DNA of 64,000 bases from Rhizobium sp. Root1334. Its GTDB lineage: Bacteria > Pseudomonadota > Alphaproteobacteria > Rhizobiales > Rhizobiaceae. The notes below the pieces were generated by a model, which was given only the letters and a program-made list of their open reading frames with translations, ran no database searches and was not told the origin of the DNA. The stretch is from the NCBI RefSeq assembly GCF_001426665.1, contig NZ_LMEY01000001.1, forward strand, positions 1,143,179 to 1,207,178. The letters run 5' to 3'. This document shows positions 51,093-60,848 of the stretch, in pieces (the first letter of the stretch is position 1; every line of letters starts with the position of its first letter). Position numbers and translations under genes: made by a program.

Positions 51093-52061
51093 CTAACCGC
51101 CCAGACCTTCGAACAGCGCCGTCGACAGATAGCGCTCTGCAAAGGACGGGATGATCACGACGATGGTCTTGCCTTCGTTTTCCGGGCGCTGGCCGATCGT
51201 GATCGCCGCCTTCAGCGCGGCACCGGATGAAATACCCACCGGCACGCCTTCCAGGCGCGCCACGTGACGGGCGGTCTCGATGGCTTCCGGGCTCGAAACG
51301 GTGACGATCTCGTCATAGATTTTCGTGTCGAGGATGGCAGGCGCAAAACCGGCGCCGATACCCTGGATCTTGTGCGGACCGGGGGCGCCGCCGGAGAGAA
51401 CCGGAGATTCGACGGGTTCAACGGCAATGACCTTGACCGACGGCTTCTTCGCCTTCAGCACCTGGCCAGCACCGGTGATCGTGCCTCCCGTGCCGATGCC
51501 GGACACGAGAATATCGACGCCACCATCGGTGTCGTTCCAGATTTCCTCGGCCGTCGTCTTGCGGTGGATTTCCGGGTTGGCTGGGTTTTCGAACTGCTGC
51601 GGAATGATCGCGTCCGGCAGCGTCGCGGCCAGTTCCTCGGCCTTGGCAATGGCGCCCTTCATACCCTTCGGGCCTTCCGTCAGCACCAGTTCCGCACCGA
51701 GCAGAGCCAGCATCTTGCGGCGCTCGATCGACATGGTCTCCGGCATGGTGAGGATGAGCTTGTAGCCCTTTGCAGCGGCAGCAAAGGCGAGCGCGATGCC
51801 GGTATTGCCGGAGGTCGGTTCGATCAGCGTCGTCTTGCCGGGGGTGATCTTGCCCTGCGCTTCCAGCGTTTCGATCATCGCGACGCCGATACGGTCCTTG
51901 ACGGAGGCGATCGGATTGAAGAATTCGAGCTTGGCGAGAAGGTTGGCCTTGACGCCGTTTTCCTTGGCCAGCTTGTCGAGGCGAACGATCGGCGTATCGC
52001 CAATGGTCTCGGTGATCGAGGAATAGACGCGGCCGCGGCCGGGTTTGCGCTGTTCTGACAT
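51093..52061 (-). CDS. cysK: Cysteine synthase A (O-acetylserine sulfhydrylase)
   Basis: A 322-residue PLP enzyme making cysteine from O-acetylserine and sulphide. [13 protein letters not shown] carries the PLP Lys55, and [12 protein letters not shown] is the substrate loop. [18 protein letters not shown] binds the phosphate, and [12 protein letters not shown] follows. AGGGAGAGC precedes the ATG at 52061. It is a single-gene unit, since a terminator closes the upstream LysE gene. Confidence 0.95.
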   Translation of the reverse strand: MSEQRKPGRGRVYSSITETIGDTPIVRLDKLAKENGVKANLLAKLEFFNPIASVKDRIGVAMIETLEAQGKITPGKTTLIEPTSGNTGIALAFAAAAKGYKLILTMPETMSIERRKMLALLGAELVLTEGPKGMKGAIAKAEELAATLPDAIIPQQFENPANPEIHRKTTAEEIWNDTDGGVDILVSGIGTGGTITGAGQVLKAKKPSVKVIAVEPVESPVLSGGAPGPHKIQGIGAGFAPAILDTKIYDEIVTVSSPEAIETARHVARLEGVPVGISSGAALKAAITIGQRPENEGKTIVVIIPSFAERYLSTALFEGLGG

Positions 52062-52155
52062 GGTGCTCTCCCTTTTCTCATCAGTTGGCGCAGAGAATAG
52101 GGGCAAAGCCTCCGGCATGCCAGAGTACGATTTTCCGCGGGCTTATTCCCGTTGG

Positions 52156-52189
52156 AAAAAACCGTTGCGTAACCGCCTGTTACGGAACG
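52156..52189 (-). terminator. Intrinsic terminator of the LysE-type exporter gene
   Basis: On the minus strand CGTTCCGTAAC and GTTACGCAACG form an 11-bp stem with one mismatch and a 5-base loop, followed by GTTTTTT. It lies six bases after the LysE stop codon and separates that gene from cysK. Confidence 0.8.
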
Positions 52190-52195
52190 AATTTT

Positions 52196-52813
52196 TCAGG
52201 CGGCGCGCGTGGCGATATAGGCCGCGGTTGTGCCGATGATACCGGCGGCAATCCGGTTCAGCGATGTCAGGGCGCGGGGCTTTTTGAGGAGCAGCCGGGC
52301 ACGCGAGGCCAGCAGGATGTATGGGATGACCACGGCCATCAAGACGGTGAAGGATGCACAGACAAGGATGACATATTCCTTGACGCCGATCACATGCAGG
52401 TCGATCAGGGTCGGCACCAGGGCGACATAGAAAAGCATCGTCTTCGGGTTGCCCAGCGTCACCAGCAAACCCGAGAGGAACGACAGGCCCATGCTGGCGC
52501 TCTTCTTTGCCTCGATCTCCTGCGGCAACAGCCCGGCAGTCCAGAGCTTGTAGGCGATGTACATCAGATAGAGCGCGCCTAAAACCTTGATCACCATGAA
52601 GGTCGTGGTGAATGTCTGCGCGACGAAAGCAAGCCCGAGGATAACGCCCGTCAGATAGACGATGTCACCAAGCGCCAGGCCCAGTCCCATGAAAAACGTC
52701 TCGCGGAAACCGGAGCCGAGTGCGCGGGCCACAAGCGCCGTCATGCCAGGTCCGGGGATCGCGGCGGCGATGAACAGCGCGGTGCAATAGGCAAAAAGCG
52801 TGGCAAGGCTCAT
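52196..52813 (-). CDS. LysE/RhtB family amino acid exporter
   Basis: A 205-residue inner membrane protein with six hydrophobic helices. The first ends in the family motif IPGPGMTALVARALGSGFRETFFMGLGLALGD. GNPKTMLFYVALVPTLID is the second conserved block (NPK). Members export lysine, threonine, homoserine or cysteine-like metabolites. It lies upstream of cysK on the same strand, so export of excess cysteine or precursor is tempting, but a terminator separates them. It is divergent from a second LysE-type gene. Confidence 0.9.
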   Translation of the reverse strand: MSLATLFAYCTALFIAAAIPGPGMTALVARALGSGFRETFFMGLGLALGDIVYLTGVILGLAFVAQTFTTTFMVIKVLGALYLMYIAYKLWTAGLLPQEIEAKKSASMGLSFLSGLLVTLGNPKTMLFYVALVPTLIDLHVIGVKEYVILVCASFTVLMAVVIPYILLASRARLLLKKPRALTSLNRIAAGIIGTTAAYIATRAA

Positions 52814-52966
52814 CGTCAGGCTCCTGAAGGCAAGGCTGATGTCTAGCGGGTTTTCTCAAGGCTGGCAATTTGTACGCGATTGATCGAAAAGGAAGTTACC
52901 GCTAATGCAGTGGCGCAGCACATATCGAAACATCCGCCTTGCACATCCCGATGGGAAACACCGTTC

Positions 52967-53599
52967 ATGCCTGAAACAGCAAGCCTTGCCGCCTTTGCCC
53001 TCGTCGCGCTCGGCATGGTGCTGACGCCTGGGCCGAATATGATCTACCTGATTTCCCGCTCACTCTGTCAGGGGCGGATGGCGGGATTGATCTCGCTCGG
53101 CGGTGTGGCGCTCGGGTTCCTCGTCTACATGCTGTCAGCTGCATTCGGCATCACTGCGCTGCTGTTTGCCGTGCCTTATGCTTATGACGTGCTGCGGATT
53201 GGTGGCGCGCTGTATCTTCTTTACCTTGCCTGGCAAGCGGTGCGTCCCGGCGGGCGATCGGCCTTCGAAGTCCGCAACCTGCCACAGGATACACCGCGGC
53301 GGCTGTTCCTGATGGGCTTTGCGACCAGCGTGCTCAATCCGAAGATCGCCGTACTCTATCTTTCATTGCTGCCACAGTTCATCGATCCGGCGCTGGGTCA
53401 TGTTTTTCTGCAGTCGCTCACGTTCGGGACAATCCAGATCATCACCAGCCTATCCGTCAACGCGCTCATCGTTTTGACGGCCGGCTCCATCGCCACCTTC
53501 CTTGCGGGCCGTCCGGCCTGGCTTTCCATGCAACGCTGGCTGATGGGCGGCGTGCTTGGCGCGCTTGCCTTGCGGATGGCTATGGACAGCCGGCGCTGA
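52967..53599 (+). CDS. LysE/RhtB family amino acid exporter (second)
   Basis: A 210-residue six-helix exporter with LTPGPNMIYLISRSLCQGRMAGLISLGGVALG after the first helix and SVLNPKIAVLYLSLLPQFIDP as the NPK block. It is nearer to the RhtB type than its divergent neighbour. GGGAAA lies upstream of the ATG at 52967; the longer frame adds 29 residues unlike the family. An isochorismatase-like gene follows after 37 bases and may share the transcript. Confidence 0.9.
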   Translation: MPETASLAAFALVALGMVLTPGPNMIYLISRSLCQGRMAGLISLGGVALGFLVYMLSAAFGITALLFAVPYAYDVLRIGGALYLLYLAWQAVRPGGRSAFEVRNLPQDTPRRLFLMGFATSVLNPKIAVLYLSLLPQFIDPALGHVFLQSLTFGTIQIITSLSVNALIVLTAGSIATFLAGRPAWLSMQRWLMGGVLGALALRMAMDSRR

Positions 53600-53636
53600 G
53601 GCCGCTTCCTCTTCCATAACCAGACCAGAGAATACC

Positions 53637-54194
53637 ATGACAACTGCACTCCTCATCATCGACGTCCAGAACGCCATCCTTGACGGCGAAGGCACGCCCG
53701 AGCGCCAGCCGGCCATCGATGCCGCCTTGACCGAAACCATCGGCCGTCTGCAATCGATCCAGGCCCGCGCCCGCGCCGCCCATATTCCGGTCATTCTCGT
53801 GCAATACGACGGCGGTCCCGGCGACCCGCTGGCGCGGTCGTCACATGGCTGGGGCTTGCGTCATGAGATTGCGCCGGTTTTGGGCGAAACGGTCATTCAC
53901 AAGACGAGCTGCGACAGCTTTTTCCAGACCGGCCTCGAAGAAGAGCTTGGCAAACTGTCTGTCACCCATCTCGTCATCGGCGGCTGTCAGACGCAATTCT
54001 GCGTCGATACCACGGCGCGCCGGGCAGTCACGCTCGGCTACGATGTTACCCTTCTTTCAGACGGCCACACGACCGGCGATATGGGCGATCTGGCCTTTGC
54101 GCAGATCATTGCCCACCACAACCGCGTGCTCGGTGGCTTCAATGCCGGTGGTCACGCGATTGAATTGCGCCGGTCGGATGAAATCACCTTCTGA
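53637..54194 (+). CDS. Isochorismatase-like cysteine hydrolase
   Basis: A 185-residue hydrolase with the complete Asp-Lys-Cys triad: ALLIIDVQN (Asp9), VIHKTSCDSFFQT (Lys89), and GGCQTQFCVDTTARRA (Cys122). The cis-peptide motif lies in the last of these. Such enzymes cleave isochorismate, nicotinamide, N-carbamoyl compounds or similar amides; this one lacks a diagnostic substrate motif. N-carbamoylputrescine would be attractive given aguA at 9.7 kb, but that is speculation. It may be cotranscribed with the LysE gene. Confidence 0.88.
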   Translation: MTTALLIIDVQNAILDGEGTPERQPAIDAALTETIGRLQSIQARARAAHIPVILVQYDGGPGDPLARSSHGWGLRHEIAPVLGETVIHKTSCDSFFQTGLEEELGKLSVTHLVIGGCQTQFCVDTTARRAVTLGYDVTLLSDGHTTGDMGDLAFAQIIAHHNRVLGGFNAGGHAIELRRSDEITF

Positions 54195-54197
54195 TTA

Positions 54198-54503
54198 TCA
54201 TTCGAAGACCGGCCGCATAAAGCTGCGCTCATAGCTCAGGATGCAGCGGGTCTTTTCGGCAAGGGCAAAGGCGGCGAGGCATTCGGCATCCTTTGCCATC
54301 TTGCCGCGATACTCTTCATAGGCCGCAAGGCTGGGAAAACTGAAGAGGGCGAGCGCAATATTGTTCGCTCCTTCATGTGGCATGAAATAGCCGTGATGCG
54401 TGCCACCCAGCCGATTGACCAGCGGGATCCACAGCCTGGCATATTCCTCGAATTCGGCCAGCTTGTAAGGATCGATGGTGTAGCGCAGATAGCACGTGAT
54501 CAT
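54198..54503 (-). CDS. NIPSNAP family protein
   Basis: A 101-residue single-domain dimeric ferredoxin-like protein. TCYLRYTIDPYKLAEFEEYARLWIPLVNRLGGTHHGYFMPHEGANN is the NIPSNAP signature, with FPSLAAYEEYRGKMAKDAEC in the second half. The function is poorly defined in bacteria. GGAG precedes the ATG at 54503; an in-frame ATG at 54515 is less favoured. It lies after the EamA transporter on the same strand and converges on the isochorismatase gene. Confidence 0.88.
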   Translation of the reverse strand: MITCYLRYTIDPYKLAEFEEYARLWIPLVNRLGGTHHGYFMPHEGANNIALALFSFPSLAAYEEYRGKMAKDAECLAAFALAEKTRCILSYERSFMRPVFE

Positions 54504-54538
54504 TCCAGTCTCCATGTGTGATTTCGGGATGCGTGGTT

Positions 54539-55435
54539 TCAGTTTGCCTGATGCCGCACGGCTCGGGGCCATGTCCAGCCGAATGTCATGCCGGCAGCTG
54601 CAATCAGGATCGCCACCGAACCGAGCAGCTGCGCCGGTTGCAGCTGATGACCGAACGCGATGCGATCAACGGCCAGTGCGGCAACGGGATAGATAAACGA
54701 GAGCGCGCCGGTGAGATGCGTCGGCAGTTTCTGGATCGCGCCATAGAGCAGAACATACATCAGCCCGGTATGCACGGCGCCCATCGCCACCAGCAATCCC
54801 CACTGATAAGTCTCGCCCGGCAGCCCGGAGGAACCGGCGAACGGCGCCAGCATCAAAAGACCGGTTACCACCTGGATCAGCGCGATCAGATGCGGTGGCG
54901 TGCCCTTCAACCGTTTCGCCACCAAGGCTGCCAGAGTGTAAAAGAACGCGGCGGCCAGAGCCATGGCAATTCCGGTGAGATAATCGCCGCCGGTGAAGCC
55001 GCCGGATGGTTTTGCCTGCACGATCGCCGCCATGCCGGCAAAGGCGACGGCGAGCCAGCCGAGCTTGGTGACGGTGATCTTTTCCCGGAAAACCAGCCCG
55101 CCGATAGCCAAAAGCATGAACGGCTGGGTATTGTAGACCATGGTGGCGATGGAGATGGACGAGCGCGAATAGGCACCAAACAACAGCAGCCAGTTGACGA
55201 CGATGGCGACGCCGCCCAAGACAGCGAGCCCGAACAGCCGCCATGTCAGGATACCGGCCCGGAAATGGCCGAGCGTCGCGCAGATCGCCAGAAGCGTCGG
55301 CGCCCCGAACAGGCAACGCCAGAACACGACATCAATCACAGGCTGGCCGGACATCAGCACGAACCAGCCGATCGTACCCGAAATCAGCATGGCCGCCGTC
55401 ATTTCGAGACTGCCGGTCCTGATATCCTTTTCCAT
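54539..55435 (-). CDS. EamA/DMT superfamily transporter
   Basis: A 298-residue drug/metabolite transporter with ten hydrophobic helices in two EamA repeats: MLISGTIGWFVLMSGQPVIDVVFWRCLFG in the first, and LTGIAMALAAAFFYTLAALVAKRLK in the second. The substrate is probably an amino acid or related metabolite. GGGAG lies before the ATG at 55435. It is divergent from an Lrp/AsnC regulator across an inverted repeat, so Lrp control is likely. NIPSNAP follows after 35 bases. Confidence 0.9.
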   Translation of the reverse strand: MEKDIRTGSLEMTAAMLISGTIGWFVLMSGQPVIDVVFWRCLFGAPTLLAICATLGHFRAGILTWRLFGLAVLGGVAIVVNWLLLFGAYSRSSISIATMVYNTQPFMLLAIGGLVFREKITVTKLGWLAVAFAGMAAIVQAKPSGGFTGGDYLTGIAMALAAAFFYTLAALVAKRLKGTPPHLIALIQVVTGLLMLAPFAGSSGLPGETYQWGLLVAMGAVHTGLMYVLLYGAIQKLPTHLTGALSFIYPVAALAVDRIAFGHQLQPAQLLGSVAILIAAAGMTFGWTWPRAVRHQAN

Positions 55436-55501
55436 CACACCACTCCCTTGATCAAAGCAACAAATTATGATGTGGCGACGGCGGAATATATGGATATGTG
55501 A

Positions 55502-55523
55502 AGGCTATCTTGTAAAATAGCCT
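55502..55523. promoter_or_regulatory. Inverted repeat in the eamA/lrp divergent promoter (candidate Lrp operator)
   Basis: AGGCTAT-N8-ATAGCCT is a perfect 7-bp dyad with an A+T-rich centre, lying 46 bases before the lrp start and about 67 bases before the transporter start. The arrangement suits an Lrp/AsnC operator controlling both genes. No binding has been shown. Confidence 0.5.
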
Positions 55524-55568
55524 AATCATAAAAGGGAATTTATCGCTTTACCCTTACGGAGCTTTCTT

Positions 55569-56015
55569 ATGCTTGACGATCTCGACCGGCGACTACTCGA
55601 CATCCTGTCCGCTAATGCACGCATTTCCTTGAAGGACCTGGCGCAGGAGGCAGGGCTCTCCTCCCCCAGCTCCGCCGACCGGCTGCGCCGGCTGGAGGAT
55701 CGCGGCGTCATCACCGGCTTCACCATATCGATCAACCCTGCAGCGCTTGGTTATGCGCTACAGGCGGTCGTGCGGGTTCGGCCCATGCCCGGCATGCTGC
55801 ATATCGTCGAAAAGATGATCCAGGAGACGCCGGAATTCGTCGAATGCGACAAGGTGACGGGCGACGATTGCTTTATCGCCAAGCTCCTGGTGCGCGACAT
55901 GGAACAACTGGATACGATCCTCGACAAGATCGCAGAGCGGTCCCAGACCAATACATCGATCGTCAAATCGTCGCCCGTTAAACGCCGGTTGCCGCCGCTC
56001 AATGGCGGAAGATAA
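55569..56015 (+). CDS. Lrp/AsnC family transcriptional regulator
   Basis: A 148-residue regulator: DDLDRRLLDILSANARISLKDLAQEAGLSSPSSADRLRRLEDRGVITGFTISINPAALG is the classic Lrp helix-turn-helix domain. The RAM effector domain follows, with ALQAVVRVRPMPG and VTGDDCFIAKLLVRDMEQLD. It probably senses an amino acid and controls the divergent EamA exporter. It converges with a GNAT gene, with three bases between stops. Confidence 0.93.
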   Translation: MLDDLDRRLLDILSANARISLKDLAQEAGLSSPSSADRLRRLEDRGVITGFTISINPAALGYALQAVVRVRPMPGMLHIVEKMIQETPEFVECDKVTGDDCFIAKLLVRDMEQLDTILDKIAERSQTNTSIVKSSPVKRRLPPLNGGR

Positions 56016-56018
56016 CCC

Positions 56019-56915
56019 TCAGAATTCCGCCATCGGAGACAGCATCACCGGCGCGGACAGGCGCTCCGCGCTATTGCCCCGAACCATCAGGCTGATATCG
56101 GACACAAACGGTTCAGCCGTTCCTTGCCAGCCCAGCTTGTCGGGCGAAAAGCAGACCTCGACACTATCGGGGTTTTGAGCGAGCGCTGAAAGAATGGCGG
56201 AGAGCGGGGGCATCGCTTTTCCGGCGGCATCGAGAAGATGAAAGGATGTACCTTCGGCCTTCCACGCGACAATAGCCTCATGCTCTTCCAGATAGCTGAG
56301 GCAGACATCGGTATCGAAGACGCTGTTGAGCAGAAACATTTCCACTTGAGCGGCAACGGCGAAGACAGATGAAACAGGCATTCTCTCGTGCAGCATCTGG
56401 CGGATCAGAGCAGCATCATCGGCGCTTTCGATCGAGAGGGCACGCGACCTGCCTGCAGATTTCGCTTCCGCAGGTGGCACGCCAATGAAGCGGTGCTGCG
56501 GCAGAACTTTGAAACCGTAGGGTTCATACATCGACGGCTTGTCCGTCAGGAGAAGACCAAGCTCGAAACCCTGCGCGTCGCACCAGCCGAATGCCCGATT
56601 CATCAGATCCCGGTAGAGCCCGCGGCCGCGCCATTGCGGCCGCACCGCGCCCGACTGGAAACCAGCGGCCTTCACCAGACGGCCATCGATCATCACCGGC
56701 ATGGAAAAGGCGCTGAAATTGGCGACGCAAACACCGTTTTCATCGAAATAAGCGAAGGGCATGCTGGTTGGATCAGGCCCGCCAAAGCAATCCTGGATGC
56801 CGACATCGATGCCGAATGTATCCTCAAGCAGCGCCACCAGCCCGACCCAGGCTGCCGGGTCGGCAAAATAGTCCTGACGGAACGTCAACCCGGTGTTGAG
56901 TTCAGAAGCGGCCAT
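56019..56915 (-). CDS. GNAT family N-acetyltransferase (Eis-like, two-domain)
   Basis: A 298-residue acetyltransferase, longer than single-domain GNATs. The acetyl-CoA motif is AVRPQWRGRGLYRDLMNRAFGW. MYEPYGFKVLPQHRFIGVPP follows, and the C-terminal half (VFAVAAQVEMFLLNSVFDTDVCLSYLEEHEAIVAWK) fits the Eis-like second GNAT domain. The acceptor is unknown. The ATG overlaps the dut stop (TGATG), so it is coupled to dut, a pairing seen in some alphaproteobacteria. Confidence 0.85.
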   Translation of the reverse strand: MAASELNTGLTFRQDYFADPAAWVGLVALLEDTFGIDVGIQDCFGGPDPTSMPFAYFDENGVCVANFSAFSMPVMIDGRLVKAAGFQSGAVRPQWRGRGLYRDLMNRAFGWCDAQGFELGLLLTDKPSMYEPYGFKVLPQHRFIGVPPAEAKSAGRSRALSIESADDAALIRQMLHERMPVSSVFAVAAQVEMFLLNSVFDTDVCLSYLEEHEAIVAWKAEGTSFHLLDAAGKAMPPLSAILSALAQNPDSVEVCFSPDKLGWQGTAEPFVSDISLMVRGNSAERLSAPVMLSPMAEF

Positions 56916-57385
56916 CAAACGCCGGTGGAGCCGAAGCCGCCGGCGCCGCGTGCGGTTTCGCTGGCGCCGGACGTTTCGCGGACGGACACCTGCGTCACCG
57001 GCGCAATCACCATCTGGGCGATCCGCATGCCGCGCTCGATCAAGAAATCCTCGTCGCCGAGATTGATCAGCAAAACCTTCACTTCGCCACGATAATCGCT
57101 GTCGATCGTGCCGGGCGTGTTGAGGCAGGTGATGCCGTGCTTGAAAGCCAGACCGGAGCGCGGGCGGATTTGCGCTTCATAGCCTGCCGGGACTTCGAAG
57201 ACGAAACCGGTCGGCACCAGCGCCCGCTTGCCCGGACCAAGGAACAACGGCCGGTCCGCCTCGACGGCGGCGCGAAGATCCATGCCGGCGGCGCCGGCGG
57301 TCTCGTATGCGGGAAGCTCGATGCCCTCGCCGTTTTGCAGGCGGACGAGGCTGAGAGTTGGGGCAGTCTGCGATGGATGGGTCAT
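56915..57385 (-). CDS. dut: dUTP diphosphatase
   Basis: A 156-residue trimeric enzyme that hydrolyses dUTP to dUMP, keeping uracil out of DNA. All five motifs are present: [50 protein letters not shown], and the C-terminal [19 protein letters not shown] lies directly before the ATG at 57385. A longer frame continues antisense to prfC and is not coding. Confidence 0.96.
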   Translation of the reverse strand: MTHPSQTAPTLSLVRLQNGEGIELPAYETAGAAGMDLRAAVEADRPLFLGPGKRALVPTGFVFEVPAGYEAQIRPRSGLAFKHGITCLNTPGTIDSDYRGEVKVLLINLGDEDFLIERGMRIAQMVIAPVTQVSVRETSGASETARGAGGFGSTGV

Positions 57386-57481
57386 ATCTCTCCTTAGCAA
57401 TTCAGGCCGCGGCGCAGTCAATGCGAATTGCAAGTTATCCACGGCTCCGCTACATACGCGGCAATTCACAGGATTCACATC

Positions 57482-59065
57482 ATGGCCGAAAGTATCGCCG
57501 AGGCGGTTTCCCGCCGTCGCACCTTTGCTATTATCGCACACCCGGATGCGGGTAAAACCACGCTGACTGAAAAACTGCTGCTGTTCGGTGGCGCCATTCA
57601 GCTTGCCGGTGAAGTCAAGGCGAAGAAGGACCGTATTCAGACGCGCTCCGACTGGATGAAGATCGAGCGCGAGCGCGGCATCTCCGTCGTCACCTCGGTG
57701 ATGACCTTCGAATATCACGGCAATGTTTTCAACATTCTCGATACGCCCGGCCACGAAGACTTCGCCGACGATACCTATCGCACGCTGACGGCCGTGGACG
57801 CGGCGGTCATGGTCATCGATGCCGCCAAGGGTATCGAGCCGCGGACACTCAAACTGTTCGAAGTCTGCCGCATGCGCGACATCCCGATCATCACCTTCAT
57901 CAACAAGATGGACCGTGAAAGCCGCGACCCGTTTGAAATTCTCGACGAGGTGGAAGAGAAACTGGCACTGGATTGCGCGCCGGTGACCTGGCCGATCGGC
58001 CGTTCGAAGACCTTCTGTGGCTCCTATCACCTGGCCGACAATACGGTGCGTGGCGCCGACACGCAGGAAATTCTGACGAAGGTCAACGGCCCGGAAATGG
58101 CGGCCCACCGGCTGCCGGAAAACGAGCGCGAGGCTTTCATCGACGAAACGTCCTTGGCTATCGAGGCCTGCAAGCCTTTCGACAGGAAGGCCTTCCTCGA
58201 AGGCCATCTGACCCCGGTCTTCTTCGGCTCGGCACTGCGGAACTTCGGTGTGCGCGACCTGATCAACGCGCTCGGCGACATTGCACCGCCGCCGCGCGAC
58301 CAGGTGGCGGATATCCGCACCGTGCACGCGACCGACGAAAAAATGACGGCCTTCGTCTTCAAGATCCAGGCCAACATGGACCCGAACCACCGCGACCGCA
58401 TTGCCTTTGCCCGCGTTTGCTCCGGCAAGCTGGAACGCGGCATGAAGGCGCGGCTGGCGCGCACCGGCAAGCAGCTGGGCCTGACGGCACCGCAATTCTT
58501 CTTCGCTTCGCAGCGGCAGCTGGCGGATACGGCCTATGCCGGCGACGTGGTCGGTATTCCCAACCACGGCACCCTCAGGATCGGCGACACGCTGACTGAA
58601 GGCGAACAGCTGGTCTTCCAGGGTGTTCCGAACTTTTCGCCGGAAATCCTGCGCCGCGTGCGGCTTGAGGATGCGATGAAGGCGAAGAAGCTGAAGGAAG
58701 CGCTGCAGCAGATGGCCGAAGAAGGCGTCGTGCAGCTGTTTTCGCCCGAAGACGGCTCACCCGCCATCGTCGGCGTCGTCGGCGCGCTGCAGCTCGACGT
58801 TCTGAAGGAACGGCTGCAATCGGAATACGGCCTGCCGGTTTCCTTTGACGTTGCCCGTTTCTCGGTCTGCCGCTGGATTTCCGCAGAACAGCCGGCGGAA
58901 CTGGAAAAGTTCATCACCGCCCGGCGCGGCGATATCGCTCGCGATCTCGACGGCGATCCGGTGTTCCTGGCGCAGGATTCGTTCTCGCTGCGCTACGAGG
59001 CAGAACGTTACCCGGCTATCAAGATGATCGCCATCAAGGAATATCACGTCGCCAAGGCGGCGTGA
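57482..59065 (+). CDS. prfC: Peptide chain release factor 3
   Basis: A 527-residue translational GTPase that recycles release factors 1 and 2 from the ribosome. G motifs: AHPDAGKTT (G1), DTPGHEDF (G3), FINKMD (G4). [39 protein letters not shown] is the RF3-specific start, distinguishing it from EF-G. The length is typical. A RIME-like repeat begins 38 bases after the stop. It is divergent from dut. Confidence 0.96.
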   Translation: MAESIAEAVSRRRTFAIIAHPDAGKTTLTEKLLLFGGAIQLAGEVKAKKDRIQTRSDWMKIERERGISVVTSVMTFEYHGNVFNILDTPGHEDFADDTYRTLTAVDAAVMVIDAAKGIEPRTLKLFEVCRMRDIPIITFINKMDRESRDPFEILDEVEEKLALDCAPVTWPIGRSKTFCGSYHLADNTVRGADTQEILTKVNGPEMAAHRLPENEREAFIDETSLAIEACKPFDRKAFLEGHLTPVFFGSALRNFGVRDLINALGDIAPPPRDQVADIRTVHATDEKMTAFVFKIQANMDPNHRDRIAFARVCSGKLERGMKARLARTGKQLGLTAPQFFFASQRQLADTAYAGDVVGIPNHGTLRIGDTLTEGEQLVFQGVPNFSPEILRRVRLEDAMKAKKLKEALQQMAEEGVVQLFSPEDGSPAIVGVVGALQLDVLKERLQSEYGLPVSFDVARFSVCRWISAEQPAELEKFITARRGDIARDLDGDPVFLAQDSFSLRYEAERYPAIKMIAIKEYHVAKAA

Positions 59066-59102
59066 TCGGACCCTAATAAACGGGGTTTTCGGCTTGGTTC
59101 GT

Positions 59103-59229
59103 CTTCTCCCCAGCGGGGAGAAGGTGGCCCGCAGGGCCGGATGAGGGGGCGAAGCCATTAGCATTTGCCGAACCGCCCCCTCATCGCCTCGCTCCGCTCG
59201 GCACTTCTCCCCGCGGGGGGAGAAGAGGG
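59103..59229. repeat. RIME-like palindromic repeat downstream of prfC
   Basis: The same architecture as the element between ugpB and ugpA: CTTCTCCCC-AGC-GGGGAGAAG on the left, CTTCTCCCC-GCG-GGGG...GAGAAG on the right, and internal CCGGATGAGGGGGC and CCGCCCCCTCATC arms that complement each other. Shared wording such as GGCACTTCTCCCCGC shows clear sequence relation. It occupies most of the gap between prfC and the FAD oxidoreductase gene. Confidence 0.8.
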
Positions 59230-59260
59230 AGATCGTGGCCGCTCCCGCAATCCATTCACT

Positions 59261-60634
59261 CTACCTGATCCGCACGCCTTGCCGTTCAAGCTCTTTCTGG
59301 GCGGCCAGCACATCTATCGCGTCAAGCGATCTTCCGGTTTTCACCGAAATCGCCGCAGCGACACCGGCACCCTGCCCCGCGACCGCGCAGCAGGCCATGT
59401 TGCGCGTCGCCGCATGGGCGATGCGGTCGCCGCCGATGGCGCGGCCAGCGACCAGGAGGTTTTCGACACCCTTCGGCAGCATCGACCGGTAGGGGACGTG
59501 CATGTAGCGCCCGGTCGTCGGCAGGATCAGGACGCCGTAGCCATCGATGAATTCCGGATAGATGCCGATCGTATCCTCGAAACGGCCTTCGTTGCGCACG
59601 TCGCTCTCGGTGATGTTGTAGACCGCATCGATCTTGCGGGTATCGCGAATGCCGATGCTCATGCCGAAATTGCGCAGGCGCGCACCCTCGCAGCCCGGCG
59701 TGTAGCGGCGCAAGGCGTCAATCGCCAGCATGGACTGGCGCCGCCCCTCGATCTCGAAACGGGTCATGCTGTCGGGGTCGGTGCCATCACAGCCGGCGAG
59801 ATGGATGAGGTTCATATAGGTCAGTTCGCCCGTGTCATGCAGCGCGCCCCAGGTACCTGAAATCGTGTTCAGATGCGCCGGAATGATGCCGTCGCGGATT
59901 GCCTGGGCAAACGGCTTGCCAAGGAAGGGCGAGAACATCTGATCTTCCTTGCCCGATGTCTCGATCTGCCATTCGCCGGTCGACCAATCACCATAGGTCT
60001 GCGGATCGGAGCGGACACCGGCCATGAAGGCCTTTTTGTCGACACCGGCCAGATGAAACATCACCGACGCCGCCTGCATCTGCTCCACCGGCGTCTTGAA
60101 CACTGGCGCTCCGGCGCGATGGGCGACATCGGCGTCACCGGTCGCATCGATCACGCGGGCGGCGAGAATGGCTTCGCGTCCGGCCTTGGATTCGACGACG
60201 ATGCCCTTGATGACGTTGCCATCCATGACCGGAGCCACGAACTGACGGTGCAGCATGGCATAGATGCCGGCCTCTTCCACCAGCCTGTCGGCGACGAGCT
60301 TGAAGCCCTCCGAATCCAGCTCATAACTGAGCGACTGGCTCTCGGGAACGGCGGCGCCCATGGCCTTTGCCCGCTCCTCGAACTCCCAGCCGACACCGCC
60401 TGCCTCGACCGTTGCCTCGTGCCGGTACCATGCAAAGCCCTCGACACCAACGACCGTGATATTGCCGCCGAAGCAGCCGAACCGCTCGACCAAGGTGACG
60501 GACACACCGGCCCGCGCAGCAGCCAGCGCCGCCGCAAGGCCACCCGGACCCGAACCCACCACCAGCACATCGGTTTCGTGGATGACATCGATCTGGCGTG
60601 CCGGTTCGGTGATGGATTGGGTTTTCTGGGACAT
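59261..60634 (-). CDS. FAD-dependent oxidoreductase
   Basis: A 457-residue flavoprotein. The dinucleotide motif DVLVVGSGPGGLAAALAAARAGVSVTLVE is near the N-terminus, followed by RFGCFGGNITVVGVEGFAWY, the FAD_oxidored family segment. ARVIDATGDADVAHRAGAP is the second nucleotide-contact region, and the C-terminus VENLLVAGRAIGGDRIAHAATRNMACCAVAGQGAGVAAAI closes the FAD domain. The substrate is unknown. A RIME-like repeat lies downstream. It is divergent from the ketopantoate reductase-like gene. Confidence 0.88.
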   Translation of the reverse strand: MSQKTQSITEPARQIDVIHETDVLVVGSGPGGLAAALAAARAGVSVTLVERFGCFGGNITVVGVEGFAWYRHEATVEAGGVGWEFEERAKAMGAAVPESQSLSYELDSEGFKLVADRLVEEAGIYAMLHRQFVAPVMDGNVIKGIVVESKAGREAILAARVIDATGDADVAHRAGAPVFKTPVEQMQAASVMFHLAGVDKKAFMAGVRSDPQTYGDWSTGEWQIETSGKEDQMFSPFLGKPFAQAIRDGIIPAHLNTISGTWGALHDTGELTYMNLIHLAGCDGTDPDSMTRFEIEGRRQSMLAIDALRRYTPGCEGARLRNFGMSIGIRDTRKIDAVYNITESDVRNEGRFEDTIGIYPEFIDGYGVLILPTTGRYMHVPYRSMLPKGVENLLVAGRAIGGDRIAHAATRNMACCAVAGQGAGVAAAISVKTGRSLDAIDVLAAQKELERQGVRIR

Positions 60635-60848
60635 CGAGCGTTCCGGGTGACAAGAGAGGGGGTGGCCGGAGCTTAGCGGCCACTTTCCACCCTGTCGACG
60701 CTTGGAAGCGACCTGTTCGTGCGCATTCGCCTTCCGATCGACATGGGCTTCCGATCACTTTTCGCCAGTGGGCGGATTTCGCTGCTGGCCCCATGCTTTA
60801 CCCATTGCTACTAATGATATCCATCACGGAAACACCCGGAGGAATGGC

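Noticed and set aside
57386..58567. N-terminal extension of the dut frame to 550 codons
   Set aside because: The extension is antisense to prfC; dut has its own ATG with AAGGAG at 57385 and a normal length.
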